Shown piece after piece: positions 17,036 through 25,798 of a stretch of DNA of 64,000 nt. The stretch spans positions 1 to 64,000 of the forward strand of contig JAJYWG010000314.1 of assembly GCA_021791615.1 (NCBI GenBank), in the 5' to 3' direction. A program made the position numbers and the translations under genes. The notes beneath the pieces are model-generated. The model was not told the DNA's origin. It saw nothing but the letters and a program-made list of their open reading frames with translations, and ran no database searches. Origin of the DNA: Actinomycetes bacterium (GTDB taxonomy: Bacteria > Actinomycetota > Acidimicrobiia > Acidimicrobiales > RAAP-2). The first letter of the stretch is position 1, and each line of letters begins with the position of its first letter.

Positions 17036-18100
17036 GTGAGTGATGAGCGTGAACAGGATGCTGGTCCAGGGTGGGGGCAAGGTCCCGCACAGCCACCTGG
17101 TCCAGGGTGGGGCGGCTACGGCCCGCCTCCGGCGACCGATTGGGGGCAAGGTCCCGCACAGCTACCTGGTCCAGGGTGGGGCGGCTACGGCCCGCCTCCG
17201 GCGACCGGTTGGGGGCAAGGTCCGGCACAGCCACCTGGTCCAGGGTGGGGCGGCTACGGCCCGCCTCCCTGGCTGTCGAGGCAACCGGTTCGGCTGCCGC
17301 GCCCTGAGCGCACGCCAGAAGAGCGACGACGTCGCAAACGTCTCGGTGCCATCCTCACGGCCGCGGTGGTTGTCGCGTTGGGTGCCGGGATCGGGATCGG
17401 GATTTGGATCGCGCCGACAAGTCCGGGGTCGGTTGCCCGCGCCACCCTGCACAATGCGATTGCCGCAGGCATCCATGCCGGCACGTACCACTACGTCGAA
17501 GACTCACGCACCGACGGTGTGCGAGATGACATCGTCGGCACAGCCGCACCATCCTCAGGGCGCCAGATCATCACCGAGAGCGGGAAGAGCGGAACTGACG
17601 TGTTCGACCTTCGTCTCGTGGACGGGATCGTGTACTTCCGAGGAAACGAAGCGGCCGTCGTAGATCAGCTCGGGGTGTCGTCGGCCAATGCGCCACAGGT
17701 CTCCGGCACTTGGGTGAAAGTCACACGAAAGGCTTCCGTCTACCATACGTTCGAAGAGGGCATCACCACGCGATCCAACATGTCCCAACTCGCAACGGTG
17801 ATGGTGCCCGACTCCACCGCCAACCTTCCGAACGCCACTATCCCCACGACCCAGGTGCTCGGCGGCGTGATCGTCGGTCCACATGACCAGACCGCCGGCG
17901 TGGCACGACTGGACGTGAGGACATCCACATCACTGCCCACGACGCTTCAGGCACGCGCCGCCGATCAAGCGACGGGTGCCAGCATCACGATGTCGTGGAC
18001 GTTCAGCCGGTGGAAGGAGCATGTGAGCGTGCCGGCGCCGAGCAAGTCGACGCCGTTTGCATCACTCGGCGCTCGACCGAGCACATCCGGCGGAGGATGA
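17036..18100 (+). CDS. Membrane-anchored protein with Gly/Pro/Trp repeat N-terminus
   Basis: A 354-residue protein of unknown function. Residues 1 to about 80 contain three 23-residue repeats rich in GPGWGGYGPPP. A basic stretch (PEERRRRKRLG) is followed by one transmembrane helix (AILTAAVVVALGAGIGIGIWI). The exported part of about 220 residues includes HYVEDSRTDGV and DLRLVDGIVYFRG, a layout loosely like LppX/LprG-type actinobacterial proteins; that resemblance is weak. GTG was chosen because upstream codons in this frame are unsupported. The disordered repeat head would be cytoplasmic. Confidence 0.75.
   Translation: MSDEREQDAGPGWGQGPAQPPGPGWGGYGPPPATDWGQGPAQLPGPGWGGYGPPPATGWGQGPAQPPGPGWGGYGPPPWLSRQPVRLPRPERTPEERRRRKRLGAILTAAVVVALGAGIGIGIWIAPTSPGSVARATLHNAIAAGIHAGTYHYVEDSRTDGVRDDIVGTAAPSSGRQIITESGKSGTDVFDLRLVDGIVYFRGNEAAVVDQLGVSSANAPQVSGTWVKVTRKASVYHTFEEGITTRSNMSQLATVMVPDSTANLPNATIPTTQVLGGVIVGPHDQTAGVARLDVRTSTSLPTTLQARAADQATGASITMSWTFSRWKEHVSVPAPSKSTPFASLGARPSTSGGG
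17072..17274 (+). repeat. 69-bp tandem coding repeat, three copies
   Basis: TGGGGGCAAGG recurs at 17072, 17141 and 17210, an exact 69-bp period. Copies are nearly identical. Because 69 is a multiple of three, other frames also stay open, which produces spurious repeat-encoding ORFs here. Confidence 0.9.
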
Positions 18101-18155
18101 AAGGCGGAGGAGCGGGTCCCACCGTGGCCACGAGGTGAGCAGTCCTCGTTCCGGG

Positions 18156-18872
18156 TCAACCGCCAAGGCTCGATCGCAGCTCTTCGAGCTCGGCGCGTAA
18201 CTCGGCCACATCTGCTTTGAGCTGGTCCAGCTCGTCCCACCAGGACTCTCCAGCGCGCGTCGGTGCCGTGCTCGGCTCGCCGATCGGTCGATGGAGCTCG
18301 ATCTCACGTAGTCCAACCAGTCCGTTCGCCTCGGGAGGAATGTCGAGCGCGGGTACGGCGGGTGCCACCCCTCCCCCGGCCCGCCCGGTGAGCACCTCAG
18401 CCCAGCGATCTTCTTTCTGTCCCGGGCGGCGGTCGGCCCGTTCGACGAGAGGCTCTTTTCGACCGGCGAGTTGGTCGAGAACACGCTCGATCTCGACCGT
18501 GGAACCGAACGCGAACAGCCGGGCGGTGCGGGAGCGCAGCTCCCCCAAGGTCTGGGGGCCTCGGAGTAGGAGGTGGGCAAGGATGGAGAGAGAGGAGCGG
18601 TCCAGCTCGAGCATTTCGTCGAGCACATGACGGTAGCGGACCACCGAGCGACCATGGGAGGGCAGCACGAAGCGAACGAGCCGGCGATCGCGGAGAGCAT
18701 CGAGCCCGAGGGTGAGATCGGCCTCGGAGTAGTCCACGACCGGTTCTCGGTTCGACGACTGATTGCAGGCCAGCAGGAGCGCGTTCGCGCTGAGCGGGTA
18801 CTGCTGGGGAGTCGTGATCTCTTTTTCGATCAAACATCCCAGGATCCGCGCCTCCACCGCACTGAGGTCCAT
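18156..18872 (-). CDS. YceH family (DUF480) protein
   Basis: A 238-residue cytosolic protein matching the UPF0502/YceH family. It begins MDLSAVEARILGCLIEKEITTPQQYPLS and continues with ALLLACNQSSNREPV, the conserved paired winged-helix signature. Function is unknown; the winged-helix folds suggest nucleic-acid binding. The C-terminal segment QLKADVAELRAELEELR is a coiled coil. The start was chosen at the family N-terminus; upstream in-frame codons look non-coding. It is downstream of the lipoprotein gene on the same strand, 32 bp away. Confidence 0.85.
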   Translation of the reverse strand: MDLSAVEARILGCLIEKEITTPQQYPLSANALLLACNQSSNREPVVDYSEADLTLGLDALRDRRLVRFVLPSHGRSVVRYRHVLDEMLELDRSSLSILAHLLLRGPQTLGELRSRTARLFAFGSTVEIERVLDQLAGRKEPLVERADRRPGQKEDRWAEVLTGRAGGGVAPAVPALDIPPEANGLVGLREIELHRPIGEPSTAPTRAGESWWDELDQLKADVAELRAELEELRSSLGG

Positions 18873-18904
18873 CGGCGCAGCATAGGCATGCTGGACAGGC
18901 TCTC

Positions 18905-19534
18905 TCAGCCCACCTTCCACAAAGCGGTCGTGCCCGCTGGTGCATCGCCGGCCGGTGCAGTTACACCACTCTGGGCGAGGCTGAGCTCTACTGTGGAGAC
19001 ACTGACAGCGACGGGAACCTCGAACGTCACGCACCCGGTCAGCGGGGAGCCAGGACTGATCGTCACCGTGCCCATAGGAAGTCCTGTGCAGCCTGTGATC
19101 GGATCGTCATCGTGCTGGTAGGAGACGCCATCTGTGCCGAGCAGCACGGTGTCGGATCTCAAATCCGTCCTGACTGGCCTCTGCAGGCTCGAGACCGAGA
19201 GATCGACGCCGACAAAGCGCATGCCGACCTGCGGCACGGCCAACACATTGCCTCCTTGGGCTGGATCGATGACCTGCAGGAGCGTGACGTGGAGTGTGAT
19301 GCCTACAGCCGCTTCGATCGTGACGGCACCCCCTACCACCGAGCGTGCAGGGTGAGACGCGTCCGGAAGCTCTCCGCCGACGCGCCGGGCTCCGCTCCGC
19401 CGGGAGAGCTCTTTGGGCTCCCGACGTGCCCCTCCGGGCTCGGATGCCACTGAAGTGCCCGCCGACGCGCACGAGGTCAATGCGAGGGCCAGCACCACAA
19501 GGCCCCCTACCGCCCACCTGTACCCCAAGCTCAT
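18905..19534 (-). CDS. DUF4352-like secreted lipoprotein
   Basis: A 209-residue lipoprotein. The signal peptide MSLGYRWAVGGLVVLALALTSC ends in a lipobox (LTSC), so the mature protein starts at the Cys. After a disordered linker, the C-terminal 110 residues have the DUF4352 immunoglobulin-like pattern: GMRFVGVDLSV, LLGTDGVSYQHDD and SPGSPLTGCVTFEVP. Two cysteines (GCTG, GCVT) may form a disulfide. Such domains occur in telokin-like extracellular proteins of unknown function. The ATG is fixed by the signal peptide. Confidence 0.82.
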   Translation of the reverse strand: MSLGYRWAVGGLVVLALALTSCASAGTSVASEPGGARREPKELSRRSGARRVGGELPDASHPARSVVGGAVTIEAAVGITLHVTLLQVIDPAQGGNVLAVPQVGMRFVGVDLSVSSLQRPVRTDLRSDTVLLGTDGVSYQHDDDPITGCTGLPMGTVTISPGSPLTGCVTFEVPVAVSVSTVELSLAQSGVTAPAGDAPAGTTALWKVG

Positions 19535-19565
19535 GACCCGCGACCCTCTCTTGCCACGCCGTTGT

Positions 19566-20477
19566 TCAGAGCGACGACGCCATCCTGCCATTGCCGTGCC
19601 GTCTGGATGCGTCAGCTCGTGCCAGCTCCACGAAGCGCTCGGCCGCGGGAGTGAGCGGCGTCGCCCGGTAGATGAGCACAAGCTGACGCCGGACGCTCGG
19701 GCGTGGGCGCAGCACCACGCAGCCGGCCCGGGCTGCGAGATCAGCCAGTGGCCGGGGCAAGAGCGCCGCACCAGCACCGGCCGCGACGAGTGGCACCAAC
19801 GCATCGCGCTGGGAGCTCTCCACCGCTATGCGGGCCGCGACCCCACAGTCCTCCAACGCGGTGTCGAGCGCAGCCCGAGTCGAGCTCCCCGCCGGGGGTG
19901 CCACGAGAGGCTGGCGGGCGAGGAGCGACAAGGCGATGGACCCAGCGGAGGCGAAGCCAGATCCCGGTGGCAAGACTGCCAGGAAGTCCTGGGACCCAAG
20001 TCCGACGGTCGTCACGTCCTCAGCGTTCGCTTCGTCGCTCACACCTATCTCGAAGCGCCCGGAGCGAACGGCGTCGAGCAAGTCGAGCGGCCCCTCCGGG
20101 CTCCCTACGGCAAGAGCCACGCCCGGGTACGCCAAACGGAACGCCCCGATCAGGCGCGCCACCGGGTCGACGACCACGGTGGGCAGGCAGCCGATGTCCA
20201 GCCGCCCAGTACCCAGTCCGGTCACCTCCTCGACCGCCTGACGACCGTTCTCCAGGTCCCGCCGCACTTGCCGGGCCGGGCGCACCAGTGCCTCCCCAGC
20301 CGGAGTGAGGCGGATGGCACGCCCGAGGCGATGGAAGAGCGCGGTGCCGAGCTCGGCTTCGAGCTCGCGGATCGCCTGGGAGACCGCCGGTTGGGAGATG
20401 CCCAGGACGTCGGCGGCCCGGGTGAACCCGCCCTGTTCCACGACGGCGAGGAAGATGGTCAGTCTTCGCAGGTCCAT
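19566..20477 (-). CDS. LysR-family transcriptional regulator
   Basis: A 303-residue LysR regulator. Residues 1-60 form the winged helix-turn-helix (FLAVVEQGGFTRAADVLGIS, SQAIRELEAELGTALFHR), followed by the linker helix and a periplasmic-binding-like effector domain. The effector is unknown. It is divergent from the penicillin-binding protein genes across a 130-bp spacer, so by the usual LysR arrangement those genes or its own promoter are likely targets. Confidence 0.9.
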   Translation of the reverse strand: MDLRRLTIFLAVVEQGGFTRAADVLGISQPAVSQAIRELEAELGTALFHRLGRAIRLTPAGEALVRPARQVRRDLENGRQAVEEVTGLGTGRLDIGCLPTVVVDPVARLIGAFRLAYPGVALAVGSPEGPLDLLDAVRSGRFEIGVSDEANAEDVTTVGLGSQDFLAVLPPGSGFASAGSIALSLLARQPLVAPPAGSSTRAALDTALEDCGVAARIAVESSQRDALVPLVAAGAGAALLPRPLADLAARAGCVVLRPRPSVRRQLVLIYRATPLTPAAERFVELARADASRRHGNGRMASSL

Positions 20478-20607
20478 ATGTGTCTGCCTCTTGATAAGCT
20501 AGACTCTACTTGTTTGACTTCCGAGAAGGCCGGCGGCACGCTTGCCCCATGTCCGTCCTGCCGACCTGGGCCGCCGGTCGGGCGAGCCCCCGACGGACGG
20601 AGGGTTG

Positions 20608-22137
20608 ATGGGACGACGCATCCAATGGCTCGGTGTCGGGCTCATGGTCTGCTTCGCACTGATCGTGCTACAGCTGGTGAACATCCAGGTCCGTCAAGCA
20701 CCCCGTCTGAATGCCACACCCAAGAACCCTCGAAATGCCGCGGCGCACTTCGACAACCTGCGCGGCGACATCCTCGCGGCCAATGGCCAGATCCTGGCCG
20801 AGTCCGTCCAAGCACCCAAGACATCGAGCACATACGAGTACGTCCGCTACTACCCGCAGGGTTCGCTCTACTCCCAGGTCGTCGGGTACACATCCCCTTA
20901 CCGCGGCACCGCCGGGATCGAGTACGAGTACAACACAAAGCTCGTGGCCCACAAGCAGCCTGCCCAGTCGATCAGCCAACTGCTCAATCCACCCGCCCCG
21001 TCGGCCGACGACGTGACGATCACCATCGAGCCATATCTCCAGACCCTGGCACGGCAAGAGCTGGCTGATGTGGTGTCACCGGACAAAGACGGCGGCATCG
21101 TCGTTCTCGACGTGCAAACCGGAGCCGTGCTGGCCATGTACTCGAGCCCATCGTTCACACCCAACACACTCTCGAACCCCGACATCGCCAAGGAGAAGGC
21201 GGCGAGCCATGCCGATTTCACAGTGCCCGATCACGAGGGATTTTTCGGCGGCTATCCGATCGCTACCGACGCACCTGAACCCCCCGGGTCGACGTTCAAG
21301 ATCGTGACCACGACCGCGGTCTACAACCTGAAGCCGAGCTTGGCCAACTTCACGTTCCCGGTGAACCGATGCACGACCGTTGTAGGGCGCGTCCAGCCCA
21401 TCTGCAACGACGCCCGGACATACACACATGCGAACGCCTGCGGTGGCACCATCGCCCAGATGCTGCCACCGTCATGCGACCCGGGCTACGCCCAGCTCGG
21501 ACTGGCGCTCGGCGCCACAACGCTGTTCAAACAAGCAGAGCTCTTCGGCTACAACTCGGTGCCCCCGATCGACATTCCCAACGTTGCTCCGTCTCACTTT
21601 CCCAAGCCATCGGACTTCGCGTCCACAGACCTGGGACAAGCGGGCCTTGCCATCTCGGCCTTCGGCCAGCAGGACGTCAAAGCCACCGTCCTCCAGCAGG
21701 CGATGGTCGCGGCAGCTGTTGCCAACGGCGGCTCCCTCATGACGCCTCACGTCATGGCGTCAGTCCACGCAGCCAACGGGAGCCTGGTCGAGAGGTACCA
21801 ACCAACCGTCTACAAGCACTCAATGACCCCATCGGTGGCAGCCCAGGTGAACCGGTTGATGCAGACCGTCGCCACCACACCAACCGGTACCGCGTACGGT
21901 ATCTTCCCACCCTCATTGAAGATCGCGGTGAAGACCGGAACGGCTCAGACGACACTCCCGACACTCCTCACGAACACCCAAGACTGGATGATCGGCTTCG
22001 CGCCCTATACACACCCGACCATCGCCATCGCTGTGCTCGTGCCGTACCAACCGACAACAAGTGCGGGGGCGACCGTGGCTGGTCCCATCATGCGAACGAT
22101 GATGACAGCCGCTCTCCACCCCCCTGCCGGACAATGA
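20608..22137 (+). CDS. pbpA: Class B penicillin-binding protein, PbpA-like
   Basis: A 509-residue transpeptidase. One N-terminal membrane anchor (WLGVGLMVCFALIVLQLV) precedes an extracytoplasmic part with RGDILAANGQILAES. Active-site motifs are SxxK at S228-K231 (PPGSTFKI), SCD at S289-D291 in place of the usual SxN, and KTG at 442. Length and order match mycobacterial PbpA, which cross-links peptidoglycan during elongation or division. The ATG was chosen because CGGACGGAGGG lies just upstream. No RodA/FtsW-type gene is adjacent, although PbpA is usually next to one. Confidence 0.88.
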   Translation: MGRRIQWLGVGLMVCFALIVLQLVNIQVRQAPRLNATPKNPRNAAAHFDNLRGDILAANGQILAESVQAPKTSSTYEYVRYYPQGSLYSQVVGYTSPYRGTAGIEYEYNTKLVAHKQPAQSISQLLNPPAPSADDVTITIEPYLQTLARQELADVVSPDKDGGIVVLDVQTGAVLAMYSSPSFTPNTLSNPDIAKEKAASHADFTVPDHEGFFGGYPIATDAPEPPGSTFKIVTTTAVYNLKPSLANFTFPVNRCTTVVGRVQPICNDARTYTHANACGGTIAQMLPPSCDPGYAQLGLALGATTLFKQAELFGYNSVPPIDIPNVAPSHFPKPSDFASTDLGQAGLAISAFGQQDVKATVLQQAMVAAAVANGGSLMTPHVMASVHAANGSLVERYQPTVYKHSMTPSVAAQVNRLMQTVATTPTGTAYGIFPPSLKIAVKTGTAQTTLPTLLTNTQDWMIGFAPYTHPTIAIAVLVPYQPTTSAGATVAGPIMRTMMTAALHPPAGQ

Positions 22138-22174
22138 GCCGTCCCAAACCACCCGATCACCCGGGCGGTCTCCC

Positions 22175-24253
22175 ATGACTCGCCGATCACGACGTTCCAC
22201 GTTTGGCCCCGGCCGCCGCTCCTCAGCCCCTCCTGGGCGTCGCGAGCATTTCTGGAAGCGGCGCCGGCACCGTTTGCGCTTCAAACCCCGGCGGAACGTG
22301 AACGTTGTGGCGATGGTCAGCTCACCTGAAGAGCTCACGGGTCGCCCGCAACTTCGACTCAATATCGTAGGTGTGATCGTACTGGTGCTCTTCGTCGTCC
22401 TCATCCTGCGCTTATGGGCCCTCCAGGTCATCGACCATTCGACCTACACGGCTGCAGTGAACGCCAACGAGGTCCGCACGGTGTCGGTACCTGCGCCCCG
22501 CGGCCTCATCACGTCGAGCAACGGCACGATCCTCGCAGGTGATCAAGTGCAGTACCAGATCGCGCTCTCGCGGACGGTCGCCACACAAGATCCGTCGGCG
22601 GTTGCCGACGCTGCTGCCATCGTCGGTGACACGCCCACACAGGTCCAATCAGCGCTCAGCAACAGCCAGTACAGCCCGTACGAACCGGTCCCCATCTTGA
22701 CCGGAGCTTCGGCGGCGACCGTCCAGTACATCGAGACCCACCCGTCAGATTTCCCTGGCCTCACGGTCCAGCAGGTCACCGAAAGGACGTACCCGCAGGG
22801 AGGGACAGTCGCTGCTCAGGTCCTCGGCTACGTGGGGGCGATCACCGCCACAGAGCTGAAAGCGCACAGCACAGGGCGCTACTCACAGGCGACACAGTAC
22901 GGGCAGTCCGGTCTGGAGAACGAGTACCAGCAGTATCTCGCCGGCAAGCCCGGTCTCAAAGAACTGCTGGTGAACGCCCTGGGGCAGACGGTCGGCACGC
23001 GGCACACGACCCCGCCAGAGCAGGGGGACACTGTGGTCACCAACATCAACTTGACACTCCAACGCGCCGTCCAGAGCGCTCTCACAGCCGACGTCGTTGC
23101 CGACCGCAGCACCGTGGATCCGACCACTGGCCATCTTCCGGCGGCAAAGACGGCAGCCGCCGTGGTGATGGATGTCCAAACCGGGGCGGTCTTGGCCATG
23201 GCCTCCTACCCCGATTACAAATTGACAGAGTGGCTCGGGGGCATCTCGGAGGCGAATTACTCAACGCTCGAAGCATCGGGTGCGTTGGACAACTACGCCA
23301 TCCAGGGTTTGTACACTCCGGGCTCAAGCTTCAAGTTGGCGTCGGCCACCGCGGCGCTGCAGACCGGGCTCCTCGGCGCGTCGACAGTGTTCACAGATCC
23401 CGGAACGTACTCGATACCGACATGCAAGGGCTATTGCACCTTTCATGACGATCAACCCACAGATGCCGGCAAGATCACGATGCCGCTCGCACTTACGGAG
23501 TCTGACGACGACTACTTCTACAACATCGGCTATCAGTTCTACGTGAACGCTGCCAAGTACGGACCGACCCCCATCCAGAACGTGGCCAACAGCTACGGCA
23601 TGGGCGAGCTCACCGGCATCGACCTTCCCGACGAAGTGCAAGGGCGCGTCGACAGTCCGGCGCTGCGCAAGGAGCTCCACCAGGCCACACCCAAGGCATT
23701 CCCCTATGACAGCTGGTATGCAGGGACAAACCTCGAAATGGCGTTCGGCCAGGGTGAGACGGTCCTCACCCCAATCGAGATGGCCCAGGCGTACTCGACT
23801 TTTGCCAACGGCGGCACTCGTTACCAACCAGAGGTCGCAGCCGAGATCACCACCCCGTCGGGGAAAGTGGTGAAGAGCTTCGCGCCGAAAGTGACGGGAA
23901 CGGTCAACCTGCCCGCGTCAATCTACCAACCGATGCTGCAGGGTTTCGAGGGGGTCGTGGCGACACCCAAAGGCACGGCGTATGCCATCTTCAAACAGTA
24001 TGCGCACTTCAGTCTCACAACGTTCCGCATCGCCGGCAAGACCGGATCAGCCACAGTCTCCACCGGCACAACCAAAGAGCCTGACGCCTGGTTCATCGGG
24101 TTCGGTCCGATCCCCAACCCTCAGTACGTCGTCGTCGCAGCTGTCACACAGGGGGGGTACGGAGATCAGGCGGCAGCTCCCGCGGTGGTGAACATCTTCA
24201 ACTACCTGGTCAAGCATCCGGTGACCCCCGTATCCGCCACCGCAAAGGGCTGA
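22175..24253 (+). CDS. mrdA: Class B penicillin-binding protein 2 (MrdA-like)
   Basis: A 692-residue transpeptidase. A very basic cytoplasmic N-terminus precedes one transmembrane helix (about 64-84). The pedestal domain includes RGLITSSNGTILA and ERTYPQGGTVAAQVLGYVG. Active-site motifs are SSFK (S384-K387), SDD at S443 in the position of SCD/SxN, and KTG at 622. This is the PBP2/MrdA layout for cell elongation. It follows the PbpA-like gene by 37 bp and is probably co-transcribed. A TTA leucine codon occurs in the transmembrane segment at 22412. No clear ribosome-binding site precedes the ATG. Confidence 0.88.
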   Translation: MTRRSRRSTFGPGRRSSAPPGRREHFWKRRRHRLRFKPRRNVNVVAMVSSPEELTGRPQLRLNIVGVIVLVLFVVLILRLWALQVIDHSTYTAAVNANEVRTVSVPAPRGLITSSNGTILAGDQVQYQIALSRTVATQDPSAVADAAAIVGDTPTQVQSALSNSQYSPYEPVPILTGASAATVQYIETHPSDFPGLTVQQVTERTYPQGGTVAAQVLGYVGAITATELKAHSTGRYSQATQYGQSGLENEYQQYLAGKPGLKELLVNALGQTVGTRHTTPPEQGDTVVTNINLTLQRAVQSALTADVVADRSTVDPTTGHLPAAKTAAAVVMDVQTGAVLAMASYPDYKLTEWLGGISEANYSTLEASGALDNYAIQGLYTPGSSFKLASATAALQTGLLGASTVFTDPGTYSIPTCKGYCTFHDDQPTDAGKITMPLALTESDDDYFYNIGYQFYVNAAKYGPTPIQNVANSYGMGELTGIDLPDEVQGRVDSPALRKELHQATPKAFPYDSWYAGTNLEMAFGQGETVLTPIEMAQAYSTFANGGTRYQPEVAAEITTPSGKVVKSFAPKVTGTVNLPASIYQPMLQGFEGVVATPKGTAYAIFKQYAHFSLTTFRIAGKTGSATVSTGTTKEPDAWFIGFGPIPNPQYVVVAAVTQGGYGDQAAAPAVVNIFNYLVKHPVTPVSATAKG

Positions 24254-24315
24254 CCTGCGCGCGCCTGCGATCCCATCGGCTCGATCATCTCGCACACGAC
24301 GACACATCGTGCGGG

Positions 24316-25425
24316 TCAAGTGCCAAGAGCTTCTTGCAGCTCAGCAAAGATCGGGACAGGTCCTGGGTCCACTCCCTCTTTGGCTGCCAGATGGAGCGAC
24401 ACAGCGTCTCCGAGCATTGCGAGATCGAAGAAGACGGCCAGGGCACTTTTCGCTCGTGACCGTACTTCGATGACGTCGGCAACCACCTCGCGCAGCATGT
24501 CGTTCACCACCGAGAACCGCGCGGCCACCTCAGGATGCTCCCCGTCATGGCGCAGCGACACGACCGTGAGCAGTTGGCGGGTCACGTCGCCGGCCTGCCC
24601 CCATCCGGCGATCTCGTCTTGGCAGAGGTCGGGTTGGAAGGACCAGAATGCCGGAGTCTTGGCATTGATGTTGACCTGAGACTTCCAGTGACGCGCCGAC
24701 ACCGCAGCAGGACCTCGCGAGCCGTGCACGAGCGGGAACGTGCGCCCGATCCGCCTCGCGACGGACGCCGCGAGGCCGTCGGTCGAGAGCCAGTCGTTCC
24801 GACGCTGCTCGAGAACCTCCACAGCTTCTTCGACTTGGCGGACCGCACCCTCGAGGAGGCCGAGCCGCTCGAGTACCACCGCCGGGAGGGCGCAAAGTGC
24901 TCCGAGGGAAACTCTGGAGTCGGGAGCCTCTGTGGGAATGGGCACGATGCATTGTCCGTGCCGTTCGGTCAGAGTTGCCAACGTCCCGCCCTTGGTCACC
25001 ACGACGACACTTGCCCCAGCCGCTCGAGCCGAATCGACGAGGACCAGGGTCTCTTCCATCTCCCCTGACCATGTGACGGCGAGGAGCAGCGAGGAGGCCC
25101 CGACAAACGCCGGCAGGTCGTGCGACTTCAACGCGACGAGCGGTCGTGCCGCGAGCGGTACGGCGACCGCTTCGAGCAGGTCGCAGGTCATTGCACCTGC
25201 ATCCATCCCGTAGATCACGACATTGTCGAGCCGACCTGGGTCAGGCAGAGGTCCGCGCGGCTCGGCTTGGCGGACCGCGGTCGCGATCTGCTCGGTGCAC
25301 GTGGACAGCGCATCCCACATGCCAAGGGTGTCTGGACGTGCTTGCAAAGGCTCCGAAAGCAGCCGGGCGCGTCCCGGATCATCTTCGTCATGCGCGGTCG
25401 CGCTCGTGGCGCGTTCGGGGTCCAC
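24316..25425 (-). CDS. SIS-domain phosphoglucose/phosphomannose isomerase
   Basis: About 369 residues. An N-terminal SIS domain carries VVIYGMDAGAM and LLLAVTWSGEMEETL; a second, conserved half carries FPLVHGSRGPAAVSARHWKSQVN, matching the bifunctional glucose/mannose-6-phosphate isomerases found beside ManB in actinobacteria. It would supply mannose 6-phosphate to the mannomutase. The GTG at 25425 was chosen because frames further upstream would overlap the Trm112-like gene by about 150 bp and lack family similarity; an internal ATG (MWDAL) is an alternative. It is the last gene of a leftward run with ManB. Confidence 0.82.
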   Translation of the reverse strand: MDPERATSATAHDEDDPGRARLLSEPLQARPDTLGMWDALSTCTEQIATAVRQAEPRGPLPDPGRLDNVVIYGMDAGAMTCDLLEAVAVPLAARPLVALKSHDLPAFVGASSLLLAVTWSGEMEETLVLVDSARAAGASVVVVTKGGTLATLTERHGQCIVPIPTEAPDSRVSLGALCALPAVVLERLGLLEGAVRQVEEAVEVLEQRRNDWLSTDGLAASVARRIGRTFPLVHGSRGPAAVSARHWKSQVNINAKTPAFWSFQPDLCQDEIAGWGQAGDVTRQLLTVVSLRHDGEHPEVAARFSVVNDMLREVVADVIEVRSRAKSALAVFFDLAMLGDAVSLHLAAKEGVDPGPVPIFAELQEALGT

Positions 25426-25432
25426 CGAGAAG

Positions 25433-25732
25433 CTAGGCTTCCTCAGAAGGTGAGGCGCTGTCGCGTGGGGAGAGACCGTCGGTTCGGGAAGTGCCGGGGC
25501 CGTGCCCGGTCTCTCGAGCTCCGCCAGCAGATGCTTTGGCAATGAGACGCTCGTGCTCTGGCTCGCCGACATCGGTCGCCTCGTCAACGAGCAGCACTGG
25601 AATACCTTCTCGGACTGCGTAGGACTTCTTCAGCCTCGGGTTGTAGAGGATCTCTTCATCCTCGAACCACAGCAGGGGTCCTTTGTCAACGGGACATGCC
25701 AGCACTTCAATCAGCAACGGGTCCAACGGCAT
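25433..25732 (-). CDS. Trm112-family small zinc-ribbon-like protein
   Basis: A 99-residue protein. The first 55 residues (MPLDPLLIEVLACPVDKGPL, RLKKSYAVREGIPVLL) match the Trm112/YcaR family, with only the first CPxxK-type cysteine retained. The remainder is a Gly/Ser/Pro-rich disordered tail. The start at the second in-frame ATG is supported by AGAGGAG six bases upstream. In actinobacteria this small gene typically sits between phosphomannomutase and the SIS isomerase, exactly as here; its role there is not established. Confidence 0.83.
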   Translation of the reverse strand: MPLDPLLIEVLACPVDKGPLLWFEDEEILYNPRLKKSYAVREGIPVLLVDEATDVGEPEHERLIAKASAGGARETGHGPGTSRTDGLSPRDSASPSEEA

Positions 25733-25798
25733 CGCAGCTCCTCTCATCCCACTCGCTCACTCAGCGAGCCATCCCAATCCTCTTGCACGCGCCTTCCG

